Program-made: the position numbers and the translations under genes
NCBI GenBank assembly: GCA_003563455.1
Contig: PWRV01000037.1
Coordinates: 1-7,272, forward strand
Source: Thioalkalivibrio sp.
GTDB lineage: Bacteria; Pseudomonadota; Gammaproteobacteria; Ectothiorhodospirales; Ectothiorhodospiraceae
DNA: 7,272 bases
Reading direction: 5' to 3'
The notes under the pieces: generated by a model
What the model saw: only the letters and a program-made list of their open reading frames with translations
The model's database searches: none
Told to the model about the DNA's origin: nothing
Part shown: positions 1 to 5,680 of the stretch, one piece after another
How the letters are laid out: every line of letters starts with the position of its first letter
How positions within the stretch are numbered: the first letter of the stretch is position 1

Positions 1-172
1 GCAAATGACGCCGATCGCCATGCACAACCGCGTTTGCATGCAGCATCTCGGTATACAGCAGTGCGCGCCGCGTCAGCAGCCGGTGAAAACGCCGACACCA
101 TCGATCCGTCCAGTCCATCATCGGCGCGACGCAAAACCGGTGCGGGCGCGGGTCTGGGGGGATGTCGGTCAT
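1..172 (-). CDS. dusA: tRNA-dihydrouridine synthase A, N-terminal part (cut by window edge)
   Basis: The minus-strand frame opening at the ATG at 170-172 runs to the left edge without a stop, giving 57 residues. It contains CVAPMMDWTDRWCRR (residues 14-28) and LLYTEMLHANAVVHGD (38-53). These match the start of DusA, where the APM-DWTDR-h-R and YTEM-A-hG segments line the FMN pocket of the TIM barrel. DusA reduces specific uridines in the tRNA D-loop to dihydrouridine using FMN and NADPH. The catalytic cysteine lies further along and is outside the window. The start is supported by the distance to the conserved motif and by an in-frame stop just upstream. No strong Shine-Dalgarno sequence is visible; an AGGA lies about 14 nt away. 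A plausible promoter sits at 208-236. The family assignment is firm; the A subtype rests on the DWTDR and YTEM signature. Confidence 0.92.
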   Translation of the reverse strand, partial: MTDIPPDPRPHRFCVAPMMDWTDRWCRRFHRLLTRRALLYTEMLHANAVVHGDRRHL

Positions 173-207
173 TTCGATCAATCGGTTCCTGCCATTCCGT
201 TACCGCC

Positions 208-236
208 ATTCTACCTGCCGAGGGGCGTGGACTCAG
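208..236 (-). promoter_or_regulatory. Possible sigma70-type promoter for dusA
   Basis: On the minus strand, CTGAGT (231-236) and TAGAAT (208-213) are separated by 17 nt. The -10 matches the consensus at five of six positions and the -35 at three of six. Transcription would begin near position 201 and leave a leader of about 28 nt before the dusA ATG. It lies in the 173-bp gap between the MFS stop and dusA, which otherwise holds only short palindromes such as GGGCATGCCC at 257-266. This is a pattern match only. Confidence 0.33.
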
Positions 237-331
237 CCACCACCCGGATGCCTGCAGGGCATGCCCGTCGGGAGACGCGGGACGGAGTTTTGTCCTGCGC
301 GCTCTTCCCCGCTTGCGCAGAGGGCAGAGGA

Positions 332-347
332 AGGGTCCGCCGGCCCT
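332..347 (-). terminator. Weak hairpin overlapping the MFS stop codon
   Basis: The bases at 332-337 and 342-347 can form a 6-bp stem (one G-U pair) with a 4-nt loop. On the minus strand it is followed by TCCTCT rather than a proper U-run. It falls exactly at the end of the MFS gene, so a terminator role is possible, but the stem is short and the tail poor. A second short inverted repeat (CTGCGC at 295-300 with GCGCAG at 315-320) lies just downstream. Confidence 0.22.
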
Positions 348-1518
348 ACGACCGCCGTACCCACCACAGCGCCACCAGCACCGCCAGCAGGAACGGCACC
401 ACCAGTGCATTGATCGTGCCCCAGCCCACCGTCGCCAGCAACGCGCCGGAACCGAGGGCCGTCACGGTCACCGTGCCGAACACGATGAAGTCGTTCAGCG
501 CCTGGGTCTTGGCCTTCTCCTCCGGGCGGTGGGCCTCAGTGAGGAGCGTGGTGCCGCCGATGAACAGGAAGTTCCAGCCCACGCCCAGCAGCACCAGCGC
601 AAGCCAGTAGTGCATCACATCGTGCCCGTGGAAGTTCACGCCGACGCTCGCGAGATTGAGCAGCACGCCGATCACCAGGATCCGGTACACGCCGAAACGC
701 CGGATCAGGTCTCCGGTGAAGAATGACGGCAGGAACATCGCGACCACGTGCCACTGAATCACGAAGGCGGCATCCTCGAAACGATGGTGGTGTCCCTCCA
801 TCGCCAGGGGTGTGGCGACCATCAGCAGGTTCATCACGCCATAGCCGACCGCCGCCGCAAGCACGGCAATCGCGAACACCCGGCCGGTGGCGATCTCCCG
901 CAGCGGACGCCCCTGCGCGCGCAGCACAATGCGCGGCGGCAGGGGAATCCGTAGCGGCAGGATCGCGAGCAGCCCGACCACATAGAGGCCCGCCAGGATC
1001 AGGTAGCTCGCCGCGAAGTCCGGTCCGGCGAGTTCCCGCGTCCAGGCGGCGAGGTTCGGCCCGAGGAAGGCCGCAGCGATGCCCCCGGCGAGCACGAGTC
1101 CGATCGCCCGTGCTTTCAGGGACTCGGATGCCACCTCCGCCGCCGCGAAGCGGTAGAACTGGCCCGTCGCGTTGAAGCTGCCCAGGAGCACGGCAGCGGC
1201 ACAGAACAGCAGAAAATTTCCGGTTAAGATCGCGTACCCCGCGAGCAGCGTGCCCGCAAGGCCAAGGTGCACGCCGACCAGGAAACCCGCGCGCCGGCCA
1301 TACCGGCCCATGAACAGGGAAGCCGGAATCGTCGACAGGGTCATCGCGAGGAACTGCAGCCCCAGCGGTAGCGTCGCCCACCCAGGGTCGGGCGCCAGGT
1401 TCCGGCCCACCAGCGCCGACGTCGAGATCAGCAGCGAGGTGCCGGTCATCAGCATCGCCTGCGCCAGTGCCAGCAGACCGACGTTGCGGTAGGAGATTTC
1501 GGGATTCGACCAGAACAT
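346..1518 (-). CDS. Major facilitator superfamily permease, substrate unknown
   Basis: This 390-residue protein is of typical MFS length and is strongly hydrophobic throughout, with about 12 membrane segments in two halves. The loop after helix 2 carries a motif-A-like GRYGRRAG (residues 71-78). The equivalent loop of the second half carries GDLIRRFGVYR (269-279), as expected from the internal duplication of the family. RFAAAEVASESLKARAIG (123-140) resembles the conserved loop before helix 5. A histidine-rich patch, EGHHHRFED (241-249), sits between two membrane segments and could be on the outer face. Charged residues cluster after helix 10 (HRPEEKAKTQALND, 330-343). The substrate cannot be read from sequence. 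Upstream (1519-1633) separates it from the MBL-fold gene, so co-transcription is uncertain. The ATG at 1516-1518 has only a weak GAG-type ribosome binding site, so the start could be slightly different. Confidence 0.88.
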   Translation of the reverse strand: MFWSNPEISYRNVGLLALAQAMLMTGTSLLISTSALVGRNLAPDPGWATLPLGLQFLAMTLSTIPASLFMGRYGRRAGFLVGVHLGLAGTLLAGYAILTGNFLLFCAAAVLLGSFNATGQFYRFAAAEVASESLKARAIGLVLAGGIAAAFLGPNLAAWTRELAGPDFAASYLILAGLYVVGLLAILPLRIPLPPRIVLRAQGRPLREIATGRVFAIAVLAAAVGYGVMNLLMVATPLAMEGHHHRFEDAAFVIQWHVVAMFLPSFFTGDLIRRFGVYRILVIGVLLNLASVGVNFHGHDVMHYWLALVLLGVGWNFLFIGGTTLLTEAHRPEEKAKTQALNDFIVFGTVTVTALGSGALLATVGWGTINALVVPFLLAVLVALWWVRRS

Positions 1519-1589
1519 GGACAGCTCGAGCGGGGTCGCTATATCGTATCATCGGGTGGGGCAGCACGGCGGCTCGGCGCCCTGCGCCT

Positions 1590-1621
1590 GCCGGGACAGA
1601 TCCGCAACACCCGTTCCCGGC
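1590..1621. repeat. Short inverted repeat between the MBL-fold gene and the MFS gene
   Basis: GCCGGGA (1590-1596) and TCCCGGC (1615-1621) are perfect inverted copies with an 18-nt loop. They lie 13 nt past the stop of the MBL-fold gene in its direction of transcription. There is no U-tract, so it is at best a weak or Rho-dependent end structure, or chance in GC-rich DNA. Confidence 0.25.
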
Positions 1622-1633
1622 TGTTCTTTCGAG

Positions 1634-2662
1634 TCAATCCTCCCCGCGATCGCCGTCCCCGAAGGCCGCCTGTACCTGTTCCTCGATCGCCGCCTCCTGC
1701 CCGGCGTGCCGGGACGAGAAGTGGCAGGGAATCACGCGCCTCGCACCCGCCTCACGGGCAAGCCAGCCTGCCTGCCCGGTGGTCAGGTGTCCGGTCGCGG
1801 CGGCCCGTTCGGCCGCCTCGTTCAGGAAGGGCGCCTCGACGTAGAAGTGGTCCGCATACCGAGCAAGGTCCACGATGGCCCGCCGATTGGGGCCGTGAAA
1901 GGCGGCATCGACCACGAAGGCGATCGTCTGCCCCGGGACTTCGCGCAGCACCTCCCGGCGCAGCCGCCCCAGCGTTTCCACCCGCTCGTGTTGCCCCTTC
2001 CCGTCCCGCCATCGGATCGTCAACGGGGTATCGTCCCGATCGCCCCGGCGCACGCGCTGCTTGAGTTCGGTCAGCCACGGCCCGGTCGGCAGACCCAGGT
2101 CATCCAGCCGGTCCTTCCAGACATTCAGGTGCGCCTTCTCCTCCAGCGCAAAGCCCAGTGAAACGATGCCGTTGTGATCCAGCGGCGCCGCCCGCACGCG
2201 AAATTCCTCCTCGTCCCGCAACCCCCCGCCGGGGGCCTCCACCGGGTCGCGCGGCTCGCGTTCGAAATGCCGTGCGGAACGGAACCGCGCCCGGTGCAGC
2301 CGGCCGTCTGCCCGCAGTTCCGCCGCGTCGATCACGAGTTCCACCGGGAAGTTCTGCACCAGGTTCCAGGTGTATCCCAGTACCCGGTGCGCCACCCTGT
2401 CGAGAAAGCCGGGCGGACCGTAGAGCCGCAGATGCTTCGAGCGTCCGACCATCAGGCGCAACAGGCTGTCGAACCCGATGAAGTGATCCATGTGCGTGTG
2501 CGAAACGAAGACATCCGTAATCCGCAGCACCCGCCTTGCCGGCAGCATGCCGATCTCGCCAAGATCGAACAGCAGCGCACGGCGCTGGAACTGGAAGTCG
2601 ACGTAAAGAACCGGATCACCCGAGGTCCCGTTCACCAGATGCGTGTGAAACTGGGGGCGCAC
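1634..2662 (-). CDS. RNase Z-like metallo-beta-lactamase-fold hydrolase
   Basis: This 342-residue cytoplasmic protein has no signal peptide. The metal-binding signature HTHMDH is at residues 55-60 (H55, H57, D59, H60) after the family's GDPVLYVDFQFQRRALLFD-type opening strands. Further candidate ligands in family order are H163 (PLDHNG), D252 (FVVDAAFH) and H314 (VIPCHFSSRH). TGHLTTGQAGWLAREAG (290-306) matches the RNase Z segment HST-QAA--A--AG. LYGPPGFLDRV (80-90) is also typical of that branch. RNase Z (ElaC) trims the 3' end of tRNA precursors as a di-zinc endonuclease. This protein is longer than ElaC and has VDAAF where classical RNase Z has GDT, so it is a divergent relative and its substrate is unknown. 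The GTG start at 2660-2662 is supported by GAGGAG at 2668-2673, 5 nt away. It follows the rtcA remnant by 9 nt. Confidence 0.87.
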   Translation of the reverse strand: MRPQFHTHLVNGTSGDPVLYVDFQFQRRALLFDLGEIGMLPARRVLRITDVFVSHTHMDHFIGFDSLLRLMVGRSKHLRLYGPPGFLDRVAHRVLGYTWNLVQNFPVELVIDAAELRADGRLHRARFRSARHFEREPRDPVEAPGGGLRDEEEFRVRAAPLDHNGIVSLGFALEEKAHLNVWKDRLDDLGLPTGPWLTELKQRVRRGDRDDTPLTIRWRDGKGQHERVETLGRLRREVLREVPGQTIAFVVDAAFHGPNRRAIVDLARYADHFYVEAPFLNEAAERAAATGHLTTGQAGWLAREAGARRVIPCHFSSRHAGQEAAIEEQVQAAFGDGDRGED

Positions 2663-2671
2663 GGCGTCTCC

Positions 2672-2806
2672 TCAATCCGTCGTGCCCGAGTAGACCTCGG
2701 GCACGACGCGAACGGTCCCCGACTTGCCTGTCAGCAGCGACAGCGACACGCAGCTGCGCAGCACCTGTCCCCCGCCTTCTCCCATATTTCCGTCGATGCG
2801 AATCAT
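2672..2806 (-). pseudogene. rtcA: Remnant of RNA 3'-terminal phosphate cyclase, N-terminal only
   Basis: From the ATG at 2804-2806, the first 28 or so residues read like the start of RtcA, including GEGGGQVLRSCVSLSLLTG. The GEGGGQ-hLR motif is the family's conserved N-terminal signature. RtcA converts RNA 3'-phosphates to 2',3'-cyclic phosphates using ATP and is normally around 340 residues. Here the frame ends after 44 codons, and after LLTGK the residues no longer resemble RtcA. The rest, including the catalytic histidine, is missing up to the next gene, so this is a deletion remnant. AGGGG lies just before the ATG. The last codons are formed by a perfect 13-bp inverted repeat (2678-2708). 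The TGA overlaps the ribosome binding site of the MBL-fold gene. A functional short peptide cannot be excluded but has no positive support. The frame can be extended upstream to a GTG at 2863, but those extra residues do not resemble RtcA. Confidence 0.75.
2678..2708 (-). repeat. Perfect 13-bp hairpin ahead of the MBL-fold gene
   Basis: CGTCGTGCCCGAG (2678-2690) and CTCGGGCACGACG (2696-2708) are exact inverted copies with a 5-nt loop. On the minus strand the stem ends 4 nt before the GAGGAG ribosome binding site of the RNase Z-like gene and overlaps the last codons of the rtcA remnant. No U-run follows, so it does not look like an intrinsic terminator. It could be an RNA stabilising or processing structure, a protein-binding operator, or a scar of the event that removed most of rtcA. 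Confidence 0.8.
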
Positions 2807-2816
2807 GCCCCTACGA

Positions 2817-2840
2817 TGCGCCGGCGCGGAGGCCGGCGCA
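2817..2840 (-). repeat. Perfect 9-bp hairpin between the DUF3179 gene and the rtcA remnant
   Basis: TGCGCCGGC (2817-2825) and GCCGGCGCA (2832-2840) are exact inverted copies with a 6-nt loop. The stem is almost entirely G-C. It lies in the 53-nt gap after the DUF3179 stop and about 10 nt before the rtcA-type ATG. No U-tract follows, so it may end or attenuate the DUF3179 transcript only weakly, or structure the leader of the downstream frame. Confidence 0.6.
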
Positions 2841-2859
2841 ACGGAGGCATGGAGCAAAT

Positions 2860-3150
2860 TCACTGCCCGGGTTCGTACCAGTCCGTGTCGGGGTGGAAGG
2901 CGAACCAGGCAAACCAGAAACTGATCAGGCTTGGAATCTCCTCCCCCTGCTCATCCAGCACCCGGCCTGTCTGACCGTCCGAATCGATCAGCACGGTGAT
3001 CGACTCGCCGGCGAGTTCGTGCTCCAGGCGGTGCTGGCCGTTGTCAGGGAATGCGGGCAACGGATAGGCGCGTGCCTCCCCGCCGATCTCCACACCGAGC
3101 ACCCGGGTCTTCGGGTGTTCGCCGTGCGTCCGGAATCGGACCGGGAACAT
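2860..3150 (-). CDS. DUF3179 protein, C-terminal half (after an in-frame stop)
   Basis: These 96 residues continue the DUF3179 family exactly where the upstream frame stops. The join reads YAKD-stop-A-L-MFPV in one and the same frame, and the family commonly has a LMFPV-like motif at this point. The half contains RVLGVEIGGEARAYPL (16-31), a HELAG-type strand, and the C-terminal FWFAWFAFHPDT motif typical of the family end. It shows no decay, frameshift or further stop. An ATG 6 nt past the TAA, with AAGGA about 10 nt ahead of it, would allow re-initiation by ribosomes ending on the first half. Either this is a separately translated second module, or it is the tail of a gene broken by one nonsense mutation. 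The function of DUF3179 is not established. Confidence 0.65.
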   Translation of the reverse strand: MFPVRFRTHGEHPKTRVLGVEIGGEARAYPLPAFPDNGQHRLEHELAGESITVLIDSDGQTGRVLDEQGEEIPSLISFWFAWFAFHPDTDWYEPGQ

Positions 3151-3156
3151 CAGGGC

Positions 3157-3159
3157 TTA
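3157..3159 (-). other. In-frame TAA splitting the DUF3179 reading frame
   Basis: On the minus strand the codons run GAC TAA GCC CTG ATG TTC with no change of frame. Family members are continuous here. A single base change from a sense codon (for example GAA or TCA) would create the stop. Because the stop is TAA, recoding as selenocysteine (TGA) or pyrrolysine (TAG) is not an explanation. Confidence 0.9.
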
Positions 3160-3846
3160 GTCCTTCGCGTATTCGGCGTAGGGGTCCCGATCGTAGTTCC
3201 GCGAATAGTCCGTGTTCCGGGACAGCACGACGGTCTCCGGATGCTCGTTCCGCCACGCCTCCCAGGTCGTGTTTGCAAGCGGGACGGTCTCAAGGGTCTC
3301 CCCGCGCCGTGGTCCGCTGATCGCACTCGCCGCAATCTGTGACCAGAGCGACTCGCTGCGCTGATCGTAGAGCAGCACCGCGGAGTTGTAGAGCAGCCCC
3401 GACACTCCCAGCAGCAATCGGGTGCCATCCGGCTCCTCCGCCCTGAAGGCCAGCCCGGAAAAGCACAGCGGGCAGTAAGTCACCGCGACGGGCTCGCCGG
3501 CAAAGAGGTCGTTCACCACCTCGTGATAGTTCATGATTCCCAGCGGATAGGCCTTCGCGATTCCGTTGCGATGGACGCCAAGCACGCGGTCGTCGGCGTC
3601 AAGCCACGGTGCCTGGTCCGATGCCACGAATTCCGGATCGGTCAGGGCCGGGATGCCATCCCGGGGCGGCCCTCCCCGATGGATCTCGGATACCGGGACT
3701 TCCGCCTGCGAAACATCGAAACCGTTCATGGTATGTGCCTTGGTGCAGCCCCAGGCGCCGAAGAGGCCGAGGCCCGAAACCAGCACGGCGGTCGCGGCCA
3801 GCAGTCCCCGGGAACGCTCGGGGCGAAGATTCAGGTTTTTGTTCAT
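3157..3846 (-). CDS. DUF3179 protein, N-terminal part (ends at an in-frame stop)
   Basis: These 229 residues begin with a basic start and a hydrophobic stretch (15-33) ending in AWGC at 31-34. That is a signal peptide, possibly a lipoprotein signal with C34 as the lipid site, although W at -2 is unusual. The protein would therefore act outside the cytoplasmic membrane. DUF3179 hallmarks follow: RVLGVHRNGIAKAYPL (87-102), NYHEVVND (106-113), VTYCPLCFSG (122-131) with a CxxC pair at C125 and C128, and SGLLYNSAVLLYD (149-161). Family members are usually well over 300 residues, so this frame lacks the C-terminal third, which is encoded in the same frame after the TAA. The ATG at 3844-3846 has a strong ribosome binding site, GGAGGT at 3853-3858, 6 nt away. 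It is divergent from the AbrB-type gene. The molecular function of the family is unknown; the CPLC pair suggests metal or thiol chemistry, but that is inference. Confidence 0.8.
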   Translation of the reverse strand: MNKNLNLRPERSRGLLAATAVLVSGLGLFGAWGCTKAHTMNGFDVSQAEVPVSEIHRGGPPRDGIPALTDPEFVASDQAPWLDADDRVLGVHRNGIAKAYPLGIMNYHEVVNDLFAGEPVAVTYCPLCFSGLAFRAEEPDGTRLLLGVSGLLYNSAVLLYDQRSESLWSQIAASAISGPRRGETLETVPLANTTWEAWRNEHPETVVLSRNTDYSRNYDRDPYAEYAKD

Positions 3847-4024
3847 GGCGACACCTCCACGGTCATACTAAGCGACGGGAGTCCGCCAGCCAGTACGTGT
3901 TGCTACGTAAGATCCACCAGACGCCGCGCCCCGGCCGCATTCGTTACCCTGTGCCTTCCACCAGCCGGCCGACCACCCGCAGCGGTGGGTCCGGGAACGG
4001 CCTGGCTGACAGACAGGAAGACCT
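3847..4024. promoter_or_regulatory. Divergent intergenic region between the DUF3179 gene and the AbrB-type gene
   Basis: These 178 bp must hold promoters for both divergent genes, but I see no convincing -35/-10 pair. The sites that can be supported are the two ribosome binding sites: GGAGGT (minus, 3853-3858) for the DUF3179 gene, and AGGA (plus, 6 nt before the ATG at 4025) for the AbrB-type gene. A small inverted repeat, TACGT/ACGTA, flanks GTTGC near 3893-3908. Nothing else stands out. Confidence 0.4.
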
Positions 4025-5149
4025 ATGGACCGCCACAGCCTTTTCGGTCCCCTCCCCTCGCTCGCGGCCAACGCCGACCCGGCGGTCGCGCCGACATGGA
4101 GACGCACCCTTGGCGGCCTAGCCACCGGGGTTGGCGGCGGCGCGGTGTTCGCGTATGCCGGCGCCCCGCTCGCCTGGATGCTCGGGGCGCTGATAACGGT
4201 CACTCTGGCGAGCCTGGCAGGGGCAAGACTGACGATTCCTGCGCGGTTGCGCACGGTGATGATCGCCATCCTCGGCGTCATGCTGGGTTCTGCCTTCACG
4301 CCCGAGATCGGGGCGCAGATCGCCAACTGGGGCTCCGCCGTTGCCGTGATGTCAGGCCTTCTGGTGGTCACGATGGTCCTGGCCTTCGCTTTCCTGCGTT
4401 TCGGGATGGGTCTCGATCGGGCGACGGCATACTTTTCCGGTGCCCCGGGTGGCCTCACCGAGATGGTGCTGGCCGGTGAGGCCCACGGCGCAGACGGCCG
4501 GGTGATCACCCTGATGCACGCGACCCGGATACTCGTGATCGTCGCGGTGATTCCCTTCTATTTTCGTGTCCTCGAAGGCGTGGACGTTCCGACGCTGCCC
4601 CCGGCCGCGGTGAGCCTGCTGCAGACGCCGCTCTTCGACGGCCTCCTGATGGCTGCCTGCGCGGTCCTCGGATACTGGATCGCCCGTCCGCTCAGGGTGC
4701 CGGCCGCCGCGCTGGTCGGTCCGATGGTGCTCAGCGCCGCGGTGCACATCGCCGGGTGGACTGCCGCTCCCCCACCCTTCGAACTGATCGCCGCCGCGCA
4801 GGTCGTCGTTGGCACGGCGCTGGGCGCGCGGTTCGCTGGCCTGACGCTTCGGCGCGTCTGGCCCTACCTGCTGGTCGGTGCCGGCTCGGGTGTATTGATG
4901 ATGGTGCTGGCGTGGCTGGCCGCGGCTCTGTTCGCGGACGCCCTAGGCCTCGACCGGGCGGCTCTGCTGCTGGCGTTGGTTCCGGGCGGACTCGTGGAGA
5001 TGGGCCTGATTGCGCTGTCCCTGGACGTCGATACCGCGATGGTCTCCACCCTCCACGTGCTGCGCATCGCCGCGATCATGCTGATTGCTCCAATCGCCTT
5101 CACGCTGATCGACCGCCACCTGCAGCGTCGTGGCCACAACCGCGGATGA
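4025..5149 (+). CDS. AbrB-family (PF05145-type) integral membrane protein
   Basis: This 374-residue protein has about ten hydrophobic segments and an internal duplication. In the first half, PLAWMLGALITVT (48-60) is followed by FSGAPGGLTEMVLAGEAHGAD (137-157, the acidic-glycine loop) and LMHATRILVIVAVIPF (163-178). The second half repeats this as VPAAALVGPMVLSAAVHIAGW (225-245), LVPGGLVEMGLIALSLDVD (318-336) and LHVLRIAAIMLIAPIAF (343-359). This APGGL-EM plus H-xR-I pattern defines the membrane family historically named AbrB, which is unrelated to the Bacillus DNA-binding AbrB. Members have been proposed to be transporters or ammonia-monooxygenase-linked proteins, but the function is not established. 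The ATG at 4025 has AGGA 6 nt upstream. The gene is alone on the plus strand, diverging from DUF3179 and converging on pcuC with only 42 bp between them. No terminator is evident in that gap. Confidence 0.88.
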   Translation: MDRHSLFGPLPSLAANADPAVAPTWRRTLGGLATGVGGGAVFAYAGAPLAWMLGALITVTLASLAGARLTIPARLRTVMIAILGVMLGSAFTPEIGAQIANWGSAVAVMSGLLVVTMVLAFAFLRFGMGLDRATAYFSGAPGGLTEMVLAGEAHGADGRVITLMHATRILVIVAVIPFYFRVLEGVDVPTLPPAAVSLLQTPLFDGLLMAACAVLGYWIARPLRVPAAALVGPMVLSAAVHIAGWTAAPPPFELIAAAQVVVGTALGARFAGLTLRRVWPYLLVGAGSGVLMMVLAWLAAALFADALGLDRAALLLALVPGGLVEMGLIALSLDVDTAMVSTLHVLRIAAIMLIAPIAFTLIDRHLQRRGHNRG

Positions 5150-5191
5150 AGTACGGGCACGGCGTCGATCGCTCCGCATGGCCCACTGGCG

Positions 5192-5680
5192 TCAATGCCG
5201 ATGCCGGTGATCGTGCATTGGCGGTTCCTCCCCGGGGTGATGCACCGGTGCAAGAAGTTCGAGGCTCGGCGCATTGTCGAAGACCAGGGTAATCGGCACC
5301 CGTTGGCCTTCCAGCAGCGGCTCGTGCAGGCCGATCAGCATCACATGCAGCCCACCGCGCTCGAGTGCGACCCGGGTGTCGGCGGGAAGGGCGATCTGCT
5401 CCACCTCGCGCATCCGCATGATGCCATCGACCATCTCGTGGTCGTGAAGCTCGACGACACGGGAGGCCCCGCTTTCCGCTCCGATCAGGGTCAGATCCGC
5501 ATCGCTGGTGTTCCGCAGCATCATGAAGGCCGCGGTGTTGGGCTGGCCCGGCGGCATCAGCCGTACGAAGGGCTGATCGACCTCGACCGGGTGCGCGCCG
5601 TTTCCATCCGGATGTTCCGCTGCGTAAGCACCGACCATCAGGGCGAAAACCCATGCAAAGAGAACCAGTCTGCCCATCAT
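5192..5680 (-). CDS. pcuC: Periplasmic copper chaperone PCu(A)C
   Basis: This 162-residue protein starts with a short signal peptide (about 1-21, ending AYAA). The copper site matches the family pattern H-x10-M-x21-H-x-M exactly, with H79, M90, H112 and M114. FVRLMPPGQPNTAAFMMLRN (38-57) is the typical opening of the domain. The C-terminus is an extra histidine-rich tail (VHHPGEEPPMHDHRHRH, 146-162) likely to bind additional copper. PCu(A)C carries Cu(I) in the periplasm and works with Sco to load the Cu_A centre of cytochrome c oxidase subunit II. The ATG at 5678-5680 follows the sco stop codon with no gap. Its ribosome binding site GGAGGT (5688-5693, 7 nt away) lies inside the last sco codons, so the two are translationally coupled. 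An adjacent second ATG is an alternative start. Function by homology is firm; partner oxidase genes are not in the window. Confidence 0.93.
   Translation of the reverse strand: MMGRLVLFAWVFALMVGAYAAEHPDGNGAHPVEVDQPFVRLMPPGQPNTAAFMMLRNTSDADLTLIGAESGASRVVELHDHEMVDGIMRMREVEQIALPADTRVALERGGLHVMLIGLHEPLLEGQRVPITLVFDNAPSLELLAPVHHPGEEPPMHDHRHRH

Noticed and set aside
536..1567. 343-codon minus-strand frame overlapping the MFS gene
   Set aside because: It is the same strand in another frame, rich in Arg/Gly/Pro with no hydrophobic pattern, while the MFS frame shows motifs and membrane segments.
5..1844. Long open frames on the plus strand across 5-610, 34-726, 723-1175 and 1467-1844
   Set aside because: They lie opposite dusA and the MFS gene, have proline/arginine-rich low-complexity composition typical of GC-rich shadow frames, and match no family I recognise.
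3157..3159. Stop codon recoding (selenocysteine or pyrrolysine) in DUF3179
   Set aside because: The codon is TAA, not TGA or TAG, and no downstream recoding element is evident.
1517..3342. Plus-strand frames at 1517-2161, 2174-2974 and 2536-3342
   Set aside because: They are antisense to the MBL-fold, rtcA remnant and DUF3179 frames, which carry clear family motifs. No ribosome binding site or motif supports them.
3865..3893. Possible -10 (TAGTAT) for the DUF3179 gene
   Set aside because: The -35 match is poor and transcription would start at the edge of the ribosome binding site, so I do not call it a promoter.
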